Counted from the stretch's first letter, positions 1 through 8,958 are shown. The stretch: DNA of 64,000 nt from Kribbella monticola (GCF_003261635.1 NZ_QFXK01000009.1:248001-312000); one strand, 5' to 3'. The notes: a model not told the origin generated them from the letters alone. A program made the numbers and translations.

Positions 1-86
1 AAACGGGCGCGGTCACCACGGCGTACCGGCAGATCGCCACGCATGCCAAGGATTCCTGCAAGGTGGACGTCCCGGCGCTCAACTGA
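1..86 (+). CDS. 3' end of an unidentified gene
   Basis: An open frame enters from the left edge (codons from base 3) and stops at TGA 84-86, giving about 27 C-terminal residues ending in VDVPALN. It holds one Cys and no motif I can place. In many actinomycetes pyrF lies upstream of mihF, but this tail does not look like PyrF, so the product is left unnamed. About 140 bases separate it from mihF. Confidence 0.5.
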   Translation, partial: TGAVTTAYRQIATHAKDSCKVDVPALN

Positions 87-227
87 TCGTGTCCGCGTCA
101 TCACATCGCGGGGCGCAGGCCGCCTTATCACCACGGAGTTCGGAGCGGCCCTCCTGAGCCTGTCCCGGAGGCGTCCGAAGCCGTGTTAGGTTCACGTTCG
201 AAGCCACAAAACGGGACAGGTGAAACG

Positions 228-542
228 GTGCCACTTCCTTCTTTGACCCCGGAGCAGCGAGCGGCGGCTCTGGACAAGGCCGCGGCGGCGCGGCGCGAGC
301 GTGCGGAGATCAAGAACCGGATCCGGCACTCCGGAGCGTCCCCGACGCAGGTTCTGCACGAGGGGCAGGTCAACGACGTGATCGGCAAGATGCGGGTCAG
401 CGCGCTGCTGCAGTGCATCCCCGGCGTCGGCAAGGTGCGCGCCCAGCAGATCATGGAGCGCGCCGGCATCTCCGAGACGCGGCGGGTCCGCGGTCTGGGG
501 ACGAACCAGATCGCCGCGCTCGAGCGCGAATTCGCCGAGTGA
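228..542 (+). CDS. mihF: Actinobacterial integration host factor MihF
   Basis: Encodes a 104-residue basic DNA-binding protein of the mycobacterial integration host factor family, a nucleoid-associated protein. The N-terminal helix is charged ([20 protein letters not shown]). It is followed by [13 protein letters not shown] and a helix-hairpin-helix-like stretch, [17 protein letters not shown], then [18 protein letters not shown], the family's conserved end. GTG 228 is chosen because [15 protein letters not shown] matches the usual family start and length (about 105 residues) and an AGG lies just upstream. A longer frame back to GTG 183 is possible but would add atypical residues. It sits directly before gmk, the usual actinobacterial order. 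Confidence 0.93.
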   Translation: MPLPSLTPEQRAAALDKAAAARRERAEIKNRIRHSGASPTQVLHEGQVNDVIGKMRVSALLQCIPGVGKVRAQQIMERAGISETRRVRGLGTNQIAALEREFAE

Positions 543-547
543 AGCTG

Positions 548-1264
548 ATGTCGGTCACCAGGACTGAACCGAGCACGAGTCGGGCGGAGACGGGCCGGGA
601 GATGGATTCGCACACGGGGAATGCAACAGAACCGGACAGCGGTACGGCGATCTCGCGCGGCAACCCGTCCGGCCGGACCGGCCGCGGCGTCGGCGGCGCG
701 CGGCTGACCGTGCTGGCCGGCCCGACCGCCGTCGGCAAGGGCACGGTCGCCGCGGACATCCGGGAGCGCTTCCCCGAGATCTGGATCTCGGTCTCGGCGA
801 CCACCCGCAAGGCGCGGCCGGGCGAAGAGCACGGCGTGCACTACCTGTTCGTGACCGACGACGAGTTCGACCGGATGATCGCCGACGACGAGCTGCTCGA
901 GTGGGCCGTCGTCCACAAGGCCGCCCGGTACGGGACGCCCCGGCAGCCGGTGCTCGACAAGCTGGCCGAGGGCCGGCCCGCGTTGCTGGAGATCGACCTG
1001 CAGGGCGCCCGCCAGGTCCGCGAGACGATGCCGGACGCCCATTTCGTCTTCCTCGCCCCGCCGAGCTGGGACGAACTGGTCCGCCGGCTGGTCGGCCGGG
1101 GGACCGAAACGGCCGAGGAGCGGGAGCGCCGGCTGGAGACGGCTACCCTGGAGCTGGCGGCCGAGAAGGAGTTCGACGTCACGATCGTGAACGCCTCGGT
1201 TCGGGAGGCGGCCGATCAGTTGGTAAAGTTGATTCGATCACCCTCCATCTCTGGAAAGAGCTGA
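548..1264 (+). CDS. gmk: Guanylate kinase
   Basis: Guanylate kinase phosphorylates GMP to GDP with ATP in cytosolic purine nucleotide synthesis. The P-loop reads GPTAVGKGT. The GMP-binding region follows with [19 protein letters not shown], and [13 protein letters not shown] and the lid region come next. The first 50 or so residues are a disordered Ser/Thr/Gly-rich extension not needed for the fold. ATG 548 is taken as the start. GTG 539, which overlaps the mihF stop as GTGA, is an equally good coupled start, and ATG 602 would remove most of the extension. It is co-transcribed with mihF and with rpoZ, whose start is 2 bases past the gmk stop. Confidence 0.93.
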   Translation: MSVTRTEPSTSRAETGREMDSHTGNATEPDSGTAISRGNPSGRTGRGVGGARLTVLAGPTAVGKGTVAADIRERFPEIWISVSATTRKARPGEEHGVHYLFVTDDEFDRMIADDELLEWAVVHKAARYGTPRQPVLDKLAEGRPALLEIDLQGARQVRETMPDAHFVFLAPPSWDELVRRLVGRGTETAEERERRLETATLELAAEKEFDVTIVNASVREAADQLVKLIRSPSISGKS

Positions 1265-1266
1265 CC

Positions 1267-1572
1267 TTGTCTGGCAACCAGCCCGTCGCCATCGGCATCA
1301 CCTCCCCGCCGATCGACGACCTGCTCACCCGTACCGACTCGAAGTACAAGCTGGTCCTGTACTCGGCCAAGCGGGCCCGGCAGATCAACGCCTACTACTC
1401 CCAGCTCGGCGAAGGCCTGCTGGAGTACGTCGGACCGCTGGTCGAGACCCACGTCCAGGAGAAGCCGCTCTCGATCGCCATGCGCGAGATCAACGAGGGC
1501 GTGCTGACCTGCACGGACATCGACCCCGAGGCCGAGGCGGAAGCCGCCGCAGCCGCGGAGAAGTCCGAGTAG
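1267..1572 (+). CDS. rpoZ: RNA polymerase omega subunit
   Basis: A 101-residue omega subunit, which helps assemble and stabilise the beta' subunit of RNA polymerase. The conserved core is [19 protein letters not shown], then [16 protein letters not shown]. The tail has [15 protein letters not shown] and ends in an acidic Glu/Ala stretch. The start is the rare TTG at 1267, supported by GGAAAG eight bases upstream and by family alignment. The frame is open upstream but that part is a shadow of gmk. It lies 2 bases downstream of gmk, so translation is probably coupled. Confidence 0.93.
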   Translation: MSGNQPVAIGITSPPIDDLLTRTDSKYKLVLYSAKRARQINAYYSQLGEGLLEYVGPLVETHVQEKPLSIAMREINEGVLTCTDIDPEAEAEAAAAAEKSE

Positions 1573-1594
1573 TTTCGTCCGAGGGCCAGGCTCG

Positions 1595-2887
1595 ATGACG
1601 CAGCCACCCCCGACCCCCGGCGCAGCTTCGGCCCCGGGGGATTCGGTCGTCTCCACCGCCAAGCCGAACGTGGTGCTCGGCGTCGGCGGTGGCATCGCGG
1701 CGTACAAGGTCTGTGACCTGCTCCGGCGGTTGACCGAGTCGGGGCATCGGGTCCGGGTGGTGCCGACCGCGGCCGCGCTGGAGTTCGTCGGCGCGGCGAC
1801 CTGGGCGGCGCTGTCGGGTCAGCCGGTGACCGCCGATCCGTTCGACGACGTGCACGAAGTGCCGCACGTCCGGATCGGGAAGGCCGCCGAGCTGGTCGTC
1901 GTCGCACCAGCCACGGCGAACCTGATCGCCAAGGCCGCGCACGGCCTGGCCGACGACCTGCTCACCAACACGCTGCTGACCGCGCGCTGCCCGATCCTCT
2001 TCGCGGCGGCGATGCACACCGAGATGTGGGAACACCCCGCCACGCAAGCGAATGTGGCGACGCTGCGATCGCGCGGCATCACCGTGCTCGACCCCGCGGT
2101 CGGGCGGCTGACCGGCAGCGACACCGGTCGTGGCCGGTTGCCCGAGCCGGCCGAGATCTTCGCGATCAGCCAGCTGATGCTCGCCGACGAGACCGCGCGC
2201 GCTGCGGGCCAATCGGTCGCCGACTTGACCGGCAAACACGTCCTGGTCAGCGCCGGTGGGACGCGCGAACACCTCGACCCGGTGCGTTACCTGGGCAACT
2301 CCTCCTCCGGGAAGCAGGGCTACGCCCTCGCCCGGATCGCCGCCGCCCGCGGCGCGAAGGTCACGCTGGTCGCGGCCAACTCGGAGCTCGCCGATCCGGC
2401 CGGCGTCCAGGTCGTCCCCGTGACGAGCACCCGCGAGCTGTACGACGAGATCACCGGGCGCGCCGTCGATGCCGACGCGATCGTGATGGCCGCGGCTCCG
2501 GCAGACTTCCGGCCGGCCGATGTGGCCGGGCACAAGATCAAGAAGACCGCCGACGGCTCAGTGCCCGCGGTCAGCCTCGTGCAGAACCCGGACATCCTGG
2601 CGACCATCTCGCACGACCGGCGGCGGACGGACCAGGTGATCGTCGGGTTCGCGGCCGAGACCGGTGATGAGCAGCACACCGTGATCGAGTTGGCTCGCGC
2701 CAAGCTCGAACGCAAGGGCTGCGACCTGCTGGTGGTGAACGACGTGTCCGGCGGCAAGGTCTTCGGCAGCGACACCAACGAAGCGGTCATCCTGGACCGC
2801 GACGGCGGCGCCCTGCCCTTCCCCTCGGGCAGCAAGGACGCTCTCGCCGGCGTCATCTGGAACTTGGTCGCCACCCACTGGCACTGA
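1595..2887 (+). CDS. coaBC: Bifunctional phosphopantothenoylcysteine decarboxylase / phosphopantothenate-cysteine ligase
   Basis: CoaBC (Dfp) joins cysteine to phosphopantothenate and decarboxylates the product to phosphopantetheine in coenzyme A synthesis. The N-terminal flavoprotein domain begins VVLGVGGGIAAYK and carries AAMHTEMWEHPATQ. The linker motif is GRLTGSDTGRGRLPEP, in the actinobacterial style. The C-terminal ligase domain shows SAGGTREHLDPVRYLGNSSS, AAPADFRPADVAGHKIKK and VVNDVSGGKVFGSD. At 430 residues it has the usual length for a fused enzyme. The first 20 or so residues are Pro/Ala-rich, and an internal GTG near 1640 could be the true start. It lies 22 bases after rpoZ in the same operon. 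Confidence 0.94.
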   Translation: MTQPPPTPGAASAPGDSVVSTAKPNVVLGVGGGIAAYKVCDLLRRLTESGHRVRVVPTAAALEFVGAATWAALSGQPVTADPFDDVHEVPHVRIGKAAELVVVAPATANLIAKAAHGLADDLLTNTLLTARCPILFAAAMHTEMWEHPATQANVATLRSRGITVLDPAVGRLTGSDTGRGRLPEPAEIFAISQLMLADETARAAGQSVADLTGKHVLVSAGGTREHLDPVRYLGNSSSGKQGYALARIAAARGAKVTLVAANSELADPAGVQVVPVTSTRELYDEITGRAVDADAIVMAAAPADFRPADVAGHKIKKTADGSVPAVSLVQNPDILATISHDRRRTDQVIVGFAAETGDEQHTVIELARAKLERKGCDLLVVNDVSGGKVFGSDTNEAVILDRDGGALPFPSGSKDALAGVIWNLVATHWH

Positions 2888-2999
2888 GTGCTTCCCGGTC
2901 GACGACTGGCGCTGACAGCTGCGGGTCGCGCGGGCTTCGGTTCGGACGGGCCTGGATTGAGGACGGAAGCTGGCCGCTTCTGGTTCTAGCGTTCTTCGT

Positions 3000-4142
3000 A
3001 TGAGCGGCTTGGCGTGGGAAGCGATCGTGGCGCGGCGAGTGCGGCGGCATTACCTGGACGTACCAGCGAACGGAAGCCCGGCGGACGTCGTACGGGCTAT
3101 GTGTGGGGCGCATGCGCAGGTGCTGTCGGCGGCGGAGATCTCCGTTGCGTTGCGGATGGAGAAGGCGACGCGGGCCGACATTCAGCGAGCGCTGTGGGAG
3201 GACCGCACGCTGGTGAAGACCTTCGGGCCGCGGGGGACCATTCACCTATTGCCCGCCGACGAGCTGTCGCTGTGGATGCGGGCATTGTCGGCGTTGCCCC
3301 GCTCTGGTGGCCAAGCGGCACCGGGTACGCGCATGACCGCCGACCAACTCGCCGAGGTGATCGAAGCAATCGGGAACGCGCTCTCTGCCGACGATCTGAC
3401 GATGGACGAACTCAGCGAACAGGTGGTCGCCCGGACCGGTTCCTGGGCGGGCGATCTGGTGATGCCGGCGTTCCAGGAGTTCTGGCCGCGCTGGCGCCAG
3501 GCGATCCCAGCCGCCGGCAAGGCGGGCGTTCTCTGCTACGGCCCGAACCGCGGCCGCAAGACCACCTACTCCAACCCGCAGCGGTTCGCGCCGTTCACAA
3601 CCGGGAACGGCGAGGAAGCGCTCTCTGAGATTCTCCGACGGTTTCTGCACACGTACGGCCCGGCCACTCCGCAACAGTTCGCGAAATGGCTGAGTGCGCC
3701 GCCGGGCTTTGTGGCAAAGGTGTTCGCGACCAGCCCCAACCTCGAGGAGGTCGAGGTGAACGGCAGCACGGCATGGCTGAACGCGGGCGACACAGAGTTG
3801 CCGGCCGAGCGGGTCCGCGGCGTACGCCTGCTGCCGTACTTCGACGCGTACGGCGTGGGCAGCCATCCGCGGGAACTCGTCTTTCCCGGCGACGCCTACA
3901 CCCGCGCCTTGGCGGGCGGACAAGCCGGCAACTATCCCGTGCTTCTCGTCGACGGCATCGTCGCCGGCGTCTGGCACCAGAAGCGCTCAGGCCGCCGCCT
4001 GCAGGTGACGGTCGAACCCCTTCGCCCGTTGAAGCCTGCCCAGCTGCGATCGCTGGACGAACAAGTCGAGCGCTTGGGTGAAATCGTCGGCGCCACCCCG
4101 GAACTGACCATCGGCAAGGTCACCGTCGGACCGCATGCCTGA
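3000..4142 (+). CDS. Winged-helix DNA-binding protein of the AlkZ/HTH_42 family
   Basis: A 380-residue protein of the winged-helix HTH_42 family, which includes the DNA glycosylases AlkZ and YcaQ. The family pattern is present: repeated winged-helix segments, TLVKTFGPRGTIHLLPADE (residues about 70-90), LLHTYGPATPQQFAKWL in the middle, and RGVRLLPYFDAYGVG near residue 280. The Q-x-Q catalytic signature of AlkZ is not clearly visible; the segment after VKTFGPRG has TIHLL. A glycosylase role is therefore only a suggestion. It stands alone between coaBC and metK. AGCGCTCTC occurs inside it at 3617. Confidence 0.75.
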   Translation: MSGLAWEAIVARRVRRHYLDVPANGSPADVVRAMCGAHAQVLSAAEISVALRMEKATRADIQRALWEDRTLVKTFGPRGTIHLLPADELSLWMRALSALPRSGGQAAPGTRMTADQLAEVIEAIGNALSADDLTMDELSEQVVARTGSWAGDLVMPAFQEFWPRWRQAIPAAGKAGVLCYGPNRGRKTTYSNPQRFAPFTTGNGEEALSEILRRFLHTYGPATPQQFAKWLSAPPGFVAKVFATSPNLEEVEVNGSTAWLNAGDTELPAERVRGVRLLPYFDAYGVGSHPRELVFPGDAYTRALAGGQAGNYPVLLVDGIVAGVWHQKRSGRRLQVTVEPLRPLKPAQLRSLDEQVERLGEIVGATPELTIGKVTVGPHA

Positions 4143-4192
4143 CCAGCATTCGGTCGCTGATTCCGCCATACGGACGGATCGGTGGGGCCGAC

Positions 4193-4221
4193 CTGACCGT
4201 CGCCCGAAGTGCTGGCATACT
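4193..4221 (+). promoter_or_regulatory. Probable sigma-70-type promoter of metK
   Basis: CTGACC (4193-4198) and CATACT (4216-4221) are separated by exactly 17 bases and resemble the -35 and -10 boxes of the vegetative sigma factor. Transcription would begin near 4228, leaving a leader of about 77 bases before the metK start. Confidence 0.6.
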
Positions 4222-4227
4222 GCCCAG

Positions 4228-4304
4228 GAGCATCGCTCGAGCCGATGCGAGGTGGGGTACGGCTACCCGCCGTACGACAGACAAAGAAAACCCGAGGGAG
4301 AACC
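4228..4304 (+). promoter_or_regulatory. Structured 5' leader of metK, possible cis-regulatory RNA
   Basis: The leader can form a hairpin GCATCG-CTCGAGC-CGATGC (about 4231-4249). Next come overlapping alternatives around 4256-4276: GGGTA-CGGC-TACCC or GTACGG...CCGTAC. An A-rich single-stranded stretch then leads to the Shine-Dalgarno GAGGGAG (about 4293-4299), which itself follows CCC. Mutually exclusive stems before a SAM synthetase gene suggest SAM-responsive or attenuation control. I could not match it to a known SAM riboswitch class by eye. Confidence 0.35.
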
Positions 4305-5498
4305 GTGGCGAGGCGCCTTTTCACGTCCGAGTCGGTGACGGAAGGTCATCCGGACAAGATCGCTGACCAGATCAGCGACTCCATCCTCGATGCCCTGCTG
4401 GCCGAGGATCCGAAGAGCCGCGTCGCGGTGGAGACCCTCGTCACGACCGGCCTGGTGGTCGTGGCCGGCGAGGTCACCACGTCGGCGTACGTGGACATCC
4501 CCGGGATCGTGCGCAAGCGGATCCTGGACATCGGCTACGACTCGTCCCTGAAGGGCTTCGACGGCTCGTCCTGTGGCGTCTCGGTCGCCATCGGCAGCCA
4601 GTCGCCGGACATCGCCCAGGGCGTCAACACGGCGTACGAGACGCGCACGGACGCCTCCGTCGACGAGCTCGACCTGCAGGGCGCCGGCGACCAGGGCCTG
4701 ATGTTCGGCTACGCCACCAACGAGACGCCCGAGCTGATGCCGCTGCCGATCACCATCGCGCACCGGCTGTCCGAGCGGCTGTCGGAGGTTCGCAAGGACG
4801 GCACGATGGCGTACCTGCGTCCCGACGGCAAGACCCAGGTCACGGTCGAGTACGACGGTGACAAGGCGGTCCGGATCGACACGGTCGTCGTCTCCAGCCA
4901 GCACGCCGCCGACATCAGCCTCGACTCGATGCTGACGCCGGATGTGAAGAAGCACGTCGTCGACCCGATCCTCGAGCAGTTCGACATCGACTCGACCGAC
5001 TACAAGCTGCTGGTGAACCCGACCGGCCGGTTCGAGATCGGCGGCCCGATGGGCGACGCGGGTCTGACCGGCCGCAAGATCATCGTCGACACCTACGGCG
5101 GCATGGCCCGCCACGGTGGTGGCGCGTTCTCCGGCAAGGACCCGTCGAAGGTCGACCGCTCGGCGGCGTACGCGATGCGCTGGGTGGCCAAGAACATCGT
5201 CGCCGCGGGGCTCGCCGCGCGGGCCGAGGTCCAGGTCGCCTACGCGATCGGCAAGGCCAGCCCGGTCGGCGTCTACGTCGACACCTTCGGCACCGAGACC
5301 GTTCCGGTCGACAAGATCAGCGACGCGGTGCTCGAGGTCTTCGACCTCCGCCCGGCCGCGATCATCCGCGACCTCGAACTGCTCCGGCCGATCTACGCCC
5401 AGACCGCCGCCAACGGCCACTTCGGCCGCACCGGCGCCGACTTCACCTGGGAGCGCACCGACCGCGTCGACGCCCTCAAGGCCGCCGTCGCCAAGTAG
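4305..5498 (+). CDS. metK: S-adenosylmethionine synthetase
   Basis: Makes S-adenosylmethionine from methionine and ATP. It is a 397-residue protein of normal length. Signatures are [20 protein letters not shown] at the N-terminus (ATP and metal binding), [12 protein letters not shown] (residues about 125-136), and the glycine-rich loop [19 protein letters not shown] near residue 270. GTG 4305 is chosen because [14 protein letters not shown] matches the family start and GAGGGAG lies 6 bases upstream. It has its own promoter and a strong terminator, so it is probably monocistronic. Confidence 0.97.
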   Translation: MARRLFTSESVTEGHPDKIADQISDSILDALLAEDPKSRVAVETLVTTGLVVVAGEVTTSAYVDIPGIVRKRILDIGYDSSLKGFDGSSCGVSVAIGSQSPDIAQGVNTAYETRTDASVDELDLQGAGDQGLMFGYATNETPELMPLPITIAHRLSERLSEVRKDGTMAYLRPDGKTQVTVEYDGDKAVRIDTVVVSSQHAADISLDSMLTPDVKKHVVDPILEQFDIDSTDYKLLVNPTGRFEIGGPMGDAGLTGRKIIVDTYGGMARHGGGAFSGKDPSKVDRSAAYAMRWVAKNIVAAGLAARAEVQVAYAIGKASPVGVYVDTFGTETVPVDKISDAVLEVFDLRPAAIIRDLELLRPIYAQTAANGHFGRTGADFTWERTDRVDALKAAVAK

Positions 5499-5508
5499 TC
5501 CCACACAA

Positions 5509-5544
5509 AACTGCCCGCCGACCCCCGAGGGCCGGCGGGCAGTT
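5509..5544 (+). terminator. Rho-independent-type terminator after metK
   Basis: A 12-base-pair stem, AACTGCCCGCCG paired with CGGCGGGCAGTT, encloses a 12-base loop. It starts 10 bases after the metK stop. The downstream T run is short, as is common in high-GC actinobacteria. Confidence 0.8.
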
Positions 5545-5560
5545 GCACGTCCCCCACCCG

Positions 5561-5675
5561 CGCTCCCGCGCTCCCGCGCTCCCGCGCTCCCGCGCTCCTG
5601 CGCTCCTGCGCTCCTGCGCTCCTGCGCTCCTGCGCTCCTGCGCTCTCCGCGCTCTCCGCGCTCTCCGCGCTCCCG
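5561..5675. repeat. Tandem octamer array between metK and priA
   Basis: Four copies of CGCTCCCG (5561-5592), six of CGCTCCTG (5593-5640), three of the 9-mer CGCTCTCCG (5641-5667) and one more CGCTCCCG (5668-5675) lie head to tail. The array fills most of the intergenic space between the metK terminator and priA. The blocks are homogeneous inside and differ by one base between blocks, as expected from slippage. The CGCTCTCC version resembles both the array at 52.7 kb and the dispersed AGCGCTCTC word. Confidence 0.9.
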
Positions 5676-5755
5676 CGCGGGCGTGCTTCTCTCGTCTTCG
5701 GGGCTTGTCCACAGGGCTCCCGGTATCTGTCGGGTGGGGCGACTAGAGTTCACCG

Positions 5756-7795
5756 GTGGCACAGAACGGGGACTCACCTGAGCAGTTGACGCTGCTCCGC
5801 GAGACCGTTCGCCGTTCCCGCACGAAGGTGCCGGCCGGGATCACCTCCGCGCTGCCCGTCGCGCGCATCGCGGTCGACGTCTCGCTGCCACACCTCGACC
5901 GCCCGTTCGACTACCTGGTGCCCGACGATGTCGCCGACGCCGCCCAACCCGGAGCGCGGGTCAAAGTGCGGTTCGCGGGCAAGGACCTCGACGGCTTCGT
6001 CCTCGAACGCCTGGAGTCGTCCGATCACGACGGCAAGCTGGCCCGGATCCGCAAGGTCGTCTCACCCGAGCAGGTGCTGACCCCCGAAGTCGCCGACCTC
6101 TGCCGAGCCGTCGCCGACCGGTACGCCGGAGTCCTCGCCGACGTGACCCGCCTCGCCGTCCCACCCCGGCACGCGAAGATCGAAGCCGAGCCGCTGAAAT
6201 GCACGCAGCCTGTCCAGCCCGTGCTCTCCACATCGCTGTCCGAATGGTCGCCGTACCCGAACGCCCCCGGTTTCCTCGACGCGCTCCGCCGTTCCGAGGC
6301 GCCGCGCGCCATCTGGACCGCAGTGGCAGGTGCCGACTGGGCGACGGCCTTCGCGCAGGCCGCCGCCGTCTGCGCATCGGCCGGCCGCGGGGCGCTCCTG
6401 CTCGCCCCGGACGCCCGTGATCTGGAGCGCCTCGCCGCCGCCTGCTCCGAAGTACTGGGCCCGGAGGGGTTCGTGACGCTCTCCGCCGACCTCGGCCCGA
6501 CTGCCAGGTATCGCGCTTTCCTCGCCGCTCTGCGCGGCTGCACCCGAGTCGTGATCGGCACCAGGGCCGCCGCTTTCGCGCCCGTCACCGACCTCGGCCT
6601 GGTCGCGTTGTGGGACGACGGCGACGACTCGTACGCCGAACCACGCGCGCCCTATCCCCATGCGCGCGAGGTGCTGCTGCTGCGCGCCTATCAGCAGAAG
6701 TGCGCCTTCTTGCTGGGTGGGTTCGCGCGGTCGGCGGAGGCCGCGGCCTTGCTGGAATCGGGGTGGGCCGGTGAGCTGATCGCGGATCGGCCGGTGATCC
6801 GGGCGGCCGCGCCGTCGGTTCACATCGCGGGGGAGTCGGACACGGAACTGGCTCGCGATCCGGGGGCTCGTGCCGCGCGGTTGCCGCATCGGGCTTTCGA
6901 GATCGCGCGGGCAGGGCTCCGGTCGGGTCCTGTGCTCGTTCAGGTTCCGCGCGCGGGGTACTTGCCGAGCCTGGTGTGCCAGACGTGCCGAGCTCCATCG
7001 AGATGCTCGACCTGCGGCGGCACGTTGCGGCGTACTGATGGATCAGGGCCCGCGAGCTGCACCGTATGTGGGCGACCCGCGGCCGACCACCGCTGTCCCG
7101 AGTGCGGTGACACCCGGATGCGTGCCGCCGTCGTCGGTGCGCGGAGAACGGCCGAAGAACTGGGCAGAGCGTTTCCTGGCGTTCTCGTCCGTACGTCGGG
7201 CGGTGACAACGTCCTGGACACCGTGTCCGACGAGCCGGCGTTGATCGTCACCACGCCGGGCGCGGAACCGGTTGCTTCCGGTGGTTACACCGCGGCTCTG
7301 CTGCTGGACACCTGGTTGTTGCTCGCGCGGCCGGATCTGCGAGCGCCGGAGGAAGCCGTACGCCGATGGTTCAACGCGGCCGCGTTGGTCCGTCCTGCTC
7401 GCCAGGGTGGGACGGTGATCATGGTGGGGGAGCCGTCGGCCACTCCGTTGCAGGCGATCGTGCGATGGAGCCCCGAGGGATTCGCGACACGTGAGCTGGG
7501 CGAACGCCGTACTGCGCGCCTCGCGCCGGCCGCCAAACTCGCCGAGCTGACCGGCCCGACCGAAGCGGTCGCCGACCTGCTCGCAAGACTGCGCCAACTC
7601 GTCGATCCCCAAGCAGGCTTGGAGATTCTCGGTCCTGTAGCCCTGGACGACGAAACCAGCCGCGCAGTGGTCCGTACGCCGCGCGCCTCCGGCTCGGCCT
7701 TGGCCCGCACCCTCAAAGAGGCCCAAGCCGCCCGGACCACCAAGAAACTCCCCGGCTCGGTGCGCATCCAAGTAGATCCCGTCCACTTCGGCTGA
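5756..7795 (+). CDS. priA: Primosomal protein N' (PriA), helicase motifs degenerate
   Basis: PriA recognises stalled forks for replication restart. This 679-residue protein keeps the N-terminal 3'-binding domain (VARIAVDVSLPHLDRPFDYLVP, then GARVKVRFAGKDLDGFVLER). It also has the zinc-binding cysteines CQTC..CSTC..CTVC..CPEC (residues about 410-465) and the C-terminal domain. Where other PriA proteins have a Walker A P-loop it has AVAGADWA, and the DEEH box reads DDGDD. ATP-driven unwinding is therefore unlikely, as known for actinobacterial PriA. GTG 5756 is the start. In many actinobacteria def/fmt/rsmB follow directly; here about 8.6 kb intervenes. Confidence 0.9.
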   Translation: MAQNGDSPEQLTLLRETVRRSRTKVPAGITSALPVARIAVDVSLPHLDRPFDYLVPDDVADAAQPGARVKVRFAGKDLDGFVLERLESSDHDGKLARIRKVVSPEQVLTPEVADLCRAVADRYAGVLADVTRLAVPPRHAKIEAEPLKCTQPVQPVLSTSLSEWSPYPNAPGFLDALRRSEAPRAIWTAVAGADWATAFAQAAAVCASAGRGALLLAPDARDLERLAAACSEVLGPEGFVTLSADLGPTARYRAFLAALRGCTRVVIGTRAAAFAPVTDLGLVALWDDGDDSYAEPRAPYPHAREVLLLRAYQQKCAFLLGGFARSAEAAALLESGWAGELIADRPVIRAAAPSVHIAGESDTELARDPGARAARLPHRAFEIARAGLRSGPVLVQVPRAGYLPSLVCQTCRAPSRCSTCGGTLRRTDGSGPASCTVCGRPAADHRCPECGDTRMRAAVVGARRTAEELGRAFPGVLVRTSGGDNVLDTVSDEPALIVTTPGAEPVASGGYTAALLLDTWLLLARPDLRAPEEAVRRWFNAAALVRPARQGGTVIMVGEPSATPLQAIVRWSPEGFATRELGERRTARLAPAAKLAELTGPTEAVADLLARLRQLVDPQAGLEILGPVALDDETSRAVVRTPRASGSALARTLKEAQAARTTKKLPGSVRIQVDPVHFG

Positions 7796-7880
7796 CCCTC
7801 AAAGCCGCCCCGGCGACGTTCTATGTTCGCCGACCGACCGATGGTCAGCCGGCCGGCCCGACCTGCAACAACTGCCTGGG

Positions 7881-8876
7881 TCAGGCGGTGTCGGCCAGTG
7901 GGGTGGGGGCGGAGAGGGTGAGGAGCTGGGTGCCGATCGGCGTTCGGTAGTAGAGGACTGCGCGGCCGTCGCGGCGGGAGTCGACGACGCCGGCTGCACG
8001 GAGGATGCCGAGGTGGACGCTCAGGGTCGGCGCGGAGATGCCGAGTTGGTGGGACAGGTGCGTGGTCGACATCGGCAGGTCGAGGTGGCTCATGATCGCC
8101 GCGCGGGTCCGGCCGACCAGATCGGCGAGCGGGGATTCACTCGCGTCCTGCTGGCTCTCCCACAGCCGACCGAGACCGCGCGGCGGATAGGTGATCGTCG
8201 GCACGTACGGCGCCGCCATCACCGAAAGGCCAGCGGGCCAGGTGAATACGCACGGCACGAGCAGCAACCCCTGCCCTGGCTGCGGAACGCCGTCACACGA
8301 GTAAGGCCGGTCGATCTCGACCCGGCCGCCGCTGAACCTGATCGACGGATGCAGATTGCGGAACAGCCGCTCCACGCCACCGGCGGCGAGTTCGTCCAGC
8401 CGGAACGCCAGGTCGTCCTGCAGCAGCGACCGCATCCGGCGCCAGTCCGGTTCGATCGTCCGCCGCCAGTAACTGTCGAGCGCGCCGGTGATCCGGTCGA
8501 GCGCTCTCTCCGGATCTGCCATCAGTTCCGGCAGCACAGGATGCGGATGCTCATGATGCAGCTTGCCGAGCTCCTGCACCACCAACTCGTACGGCGTCGC
8601 GGAGATCGCTGCCAGGCCGGACTCGAAGCTTGTCGACCGTCGCGGCGGTGCGGGCGTCAGAAAGTCCGGGATGTAGCTGACCGGCGGAATGAGTGCCCTG
8701 AGCAACATCAGGTCATCGCCCGCCGCGATCGGACCGATCTTGCGTAACCACGGCCCGTGCACGCTGCGAGCCGAATTGTTGCTGAGTGCCCGGACGCTGG
8801 TCACCGCCTCCCAGACCGGCGAGAACGCGAACCTGATCCGGCTCACGTCGTCCGTACTGAGCCTGATGGTGATCAC
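7881..8876 (-). CDS. ArsR-family winged-helix regulator with N-terminal DUF5937-type domain
   Basis: A 331-residue regulator with a long N-terminal domain of the type found in actinobacterial ArsR-like proteins (ISRIRFAF-like start, RALSNNSARSVHGPW). The C-terminal winged helix (residues about 250-315) is LADLVGRTRAAIMSHLDLP, then HLSHQLGISAPTLSVHLGIL. No metal-binding ELCVCDL motif is present, so the signal is unlikely to be a metal. It is transcribed away from an MFS exporter, with an inverted repeat between them, and probably represses that exporter. AGCGCTCTC occurs at 8500. Confidence 0.85.
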   Translation of the reverse strand: MITIRLSTDDVSRIRFAFSPVWEAVTSVRALSNNSARSVHGPWLRKIGPIAAGDDLMLLRALIPPVSYIPDFLTPAPPRRSTSFESGLAAISATPYELVVQELGKLHHEHPHPVLPELMADPERALDRITGALDSYWRRTIEPDWRRMRSLLQDDLAFRLDELAAGGVERLFRNLHPSIRFSGGRVEIDRPYSCDGVPQPGQGLLLVPCVFTWPAGLSVMAAPYVPTITYPPRGLGRLWESQQDASESPLADLVGRTRAAIMSHLDLPMSTTHLSHQLGISAPTLSVHLGILRAAGVVDSRRDGRAVLYYRTPIGTQLLTLSAPTPLADTA

Positions 8877-8903
8877 TCCCGCACTCTAACGCCGATCTCG
8901 TCG

Positions 8904-8921
8904 ATTAGTCCTCTGCCTAAT
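8904..8921. promoter_or_regulatory. Inverted repeat ATTAG-N8-CTAAT, candidate operator
   Basis: A perfect 5-base inverted repeat with an 8-base spacer lies in the short gap between the divergent ArsR-type regulator and MFS gene. It is AT-rich in a GC-rich context, as expected for an ArsR-family binding site. It also covers the possible MFS start ATG 8920, which favours ATG 8959. Confidence 0.5.
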
Positions 8922-8958
8922 GTTCGACAGCACCGCCGAAGCAACCGAGAGTGGTCCC

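Noticed and set aside
128..1042. Long antisense open frame opposite mihF and gmk
   Set aside because: High-GC genes produce open frames on the other strand. This one has no family motif and covers two well-supported genes.
5561..5675. CRISPR-like array
   Set aside because: Units are 8-9 bases with no spacers and there are no cas genes; it is a simple tandem repeat.
4263..5777. A 504-residue antisense frame opposite metK and the octamer array
   Set aside because: It is the complement of metK codons plus the tandem repeat; its Arg/Gly/Ser runs come from the repeat, not from a protein.
8920..8958. Earlier ATG 8920 as start of the MFS transporter
   Set aside because: The codon lies within the candidate operator ATTAG-N8-CTAAT and lacks a ribosome binding site, while ATG 8959 follows GAGAG.
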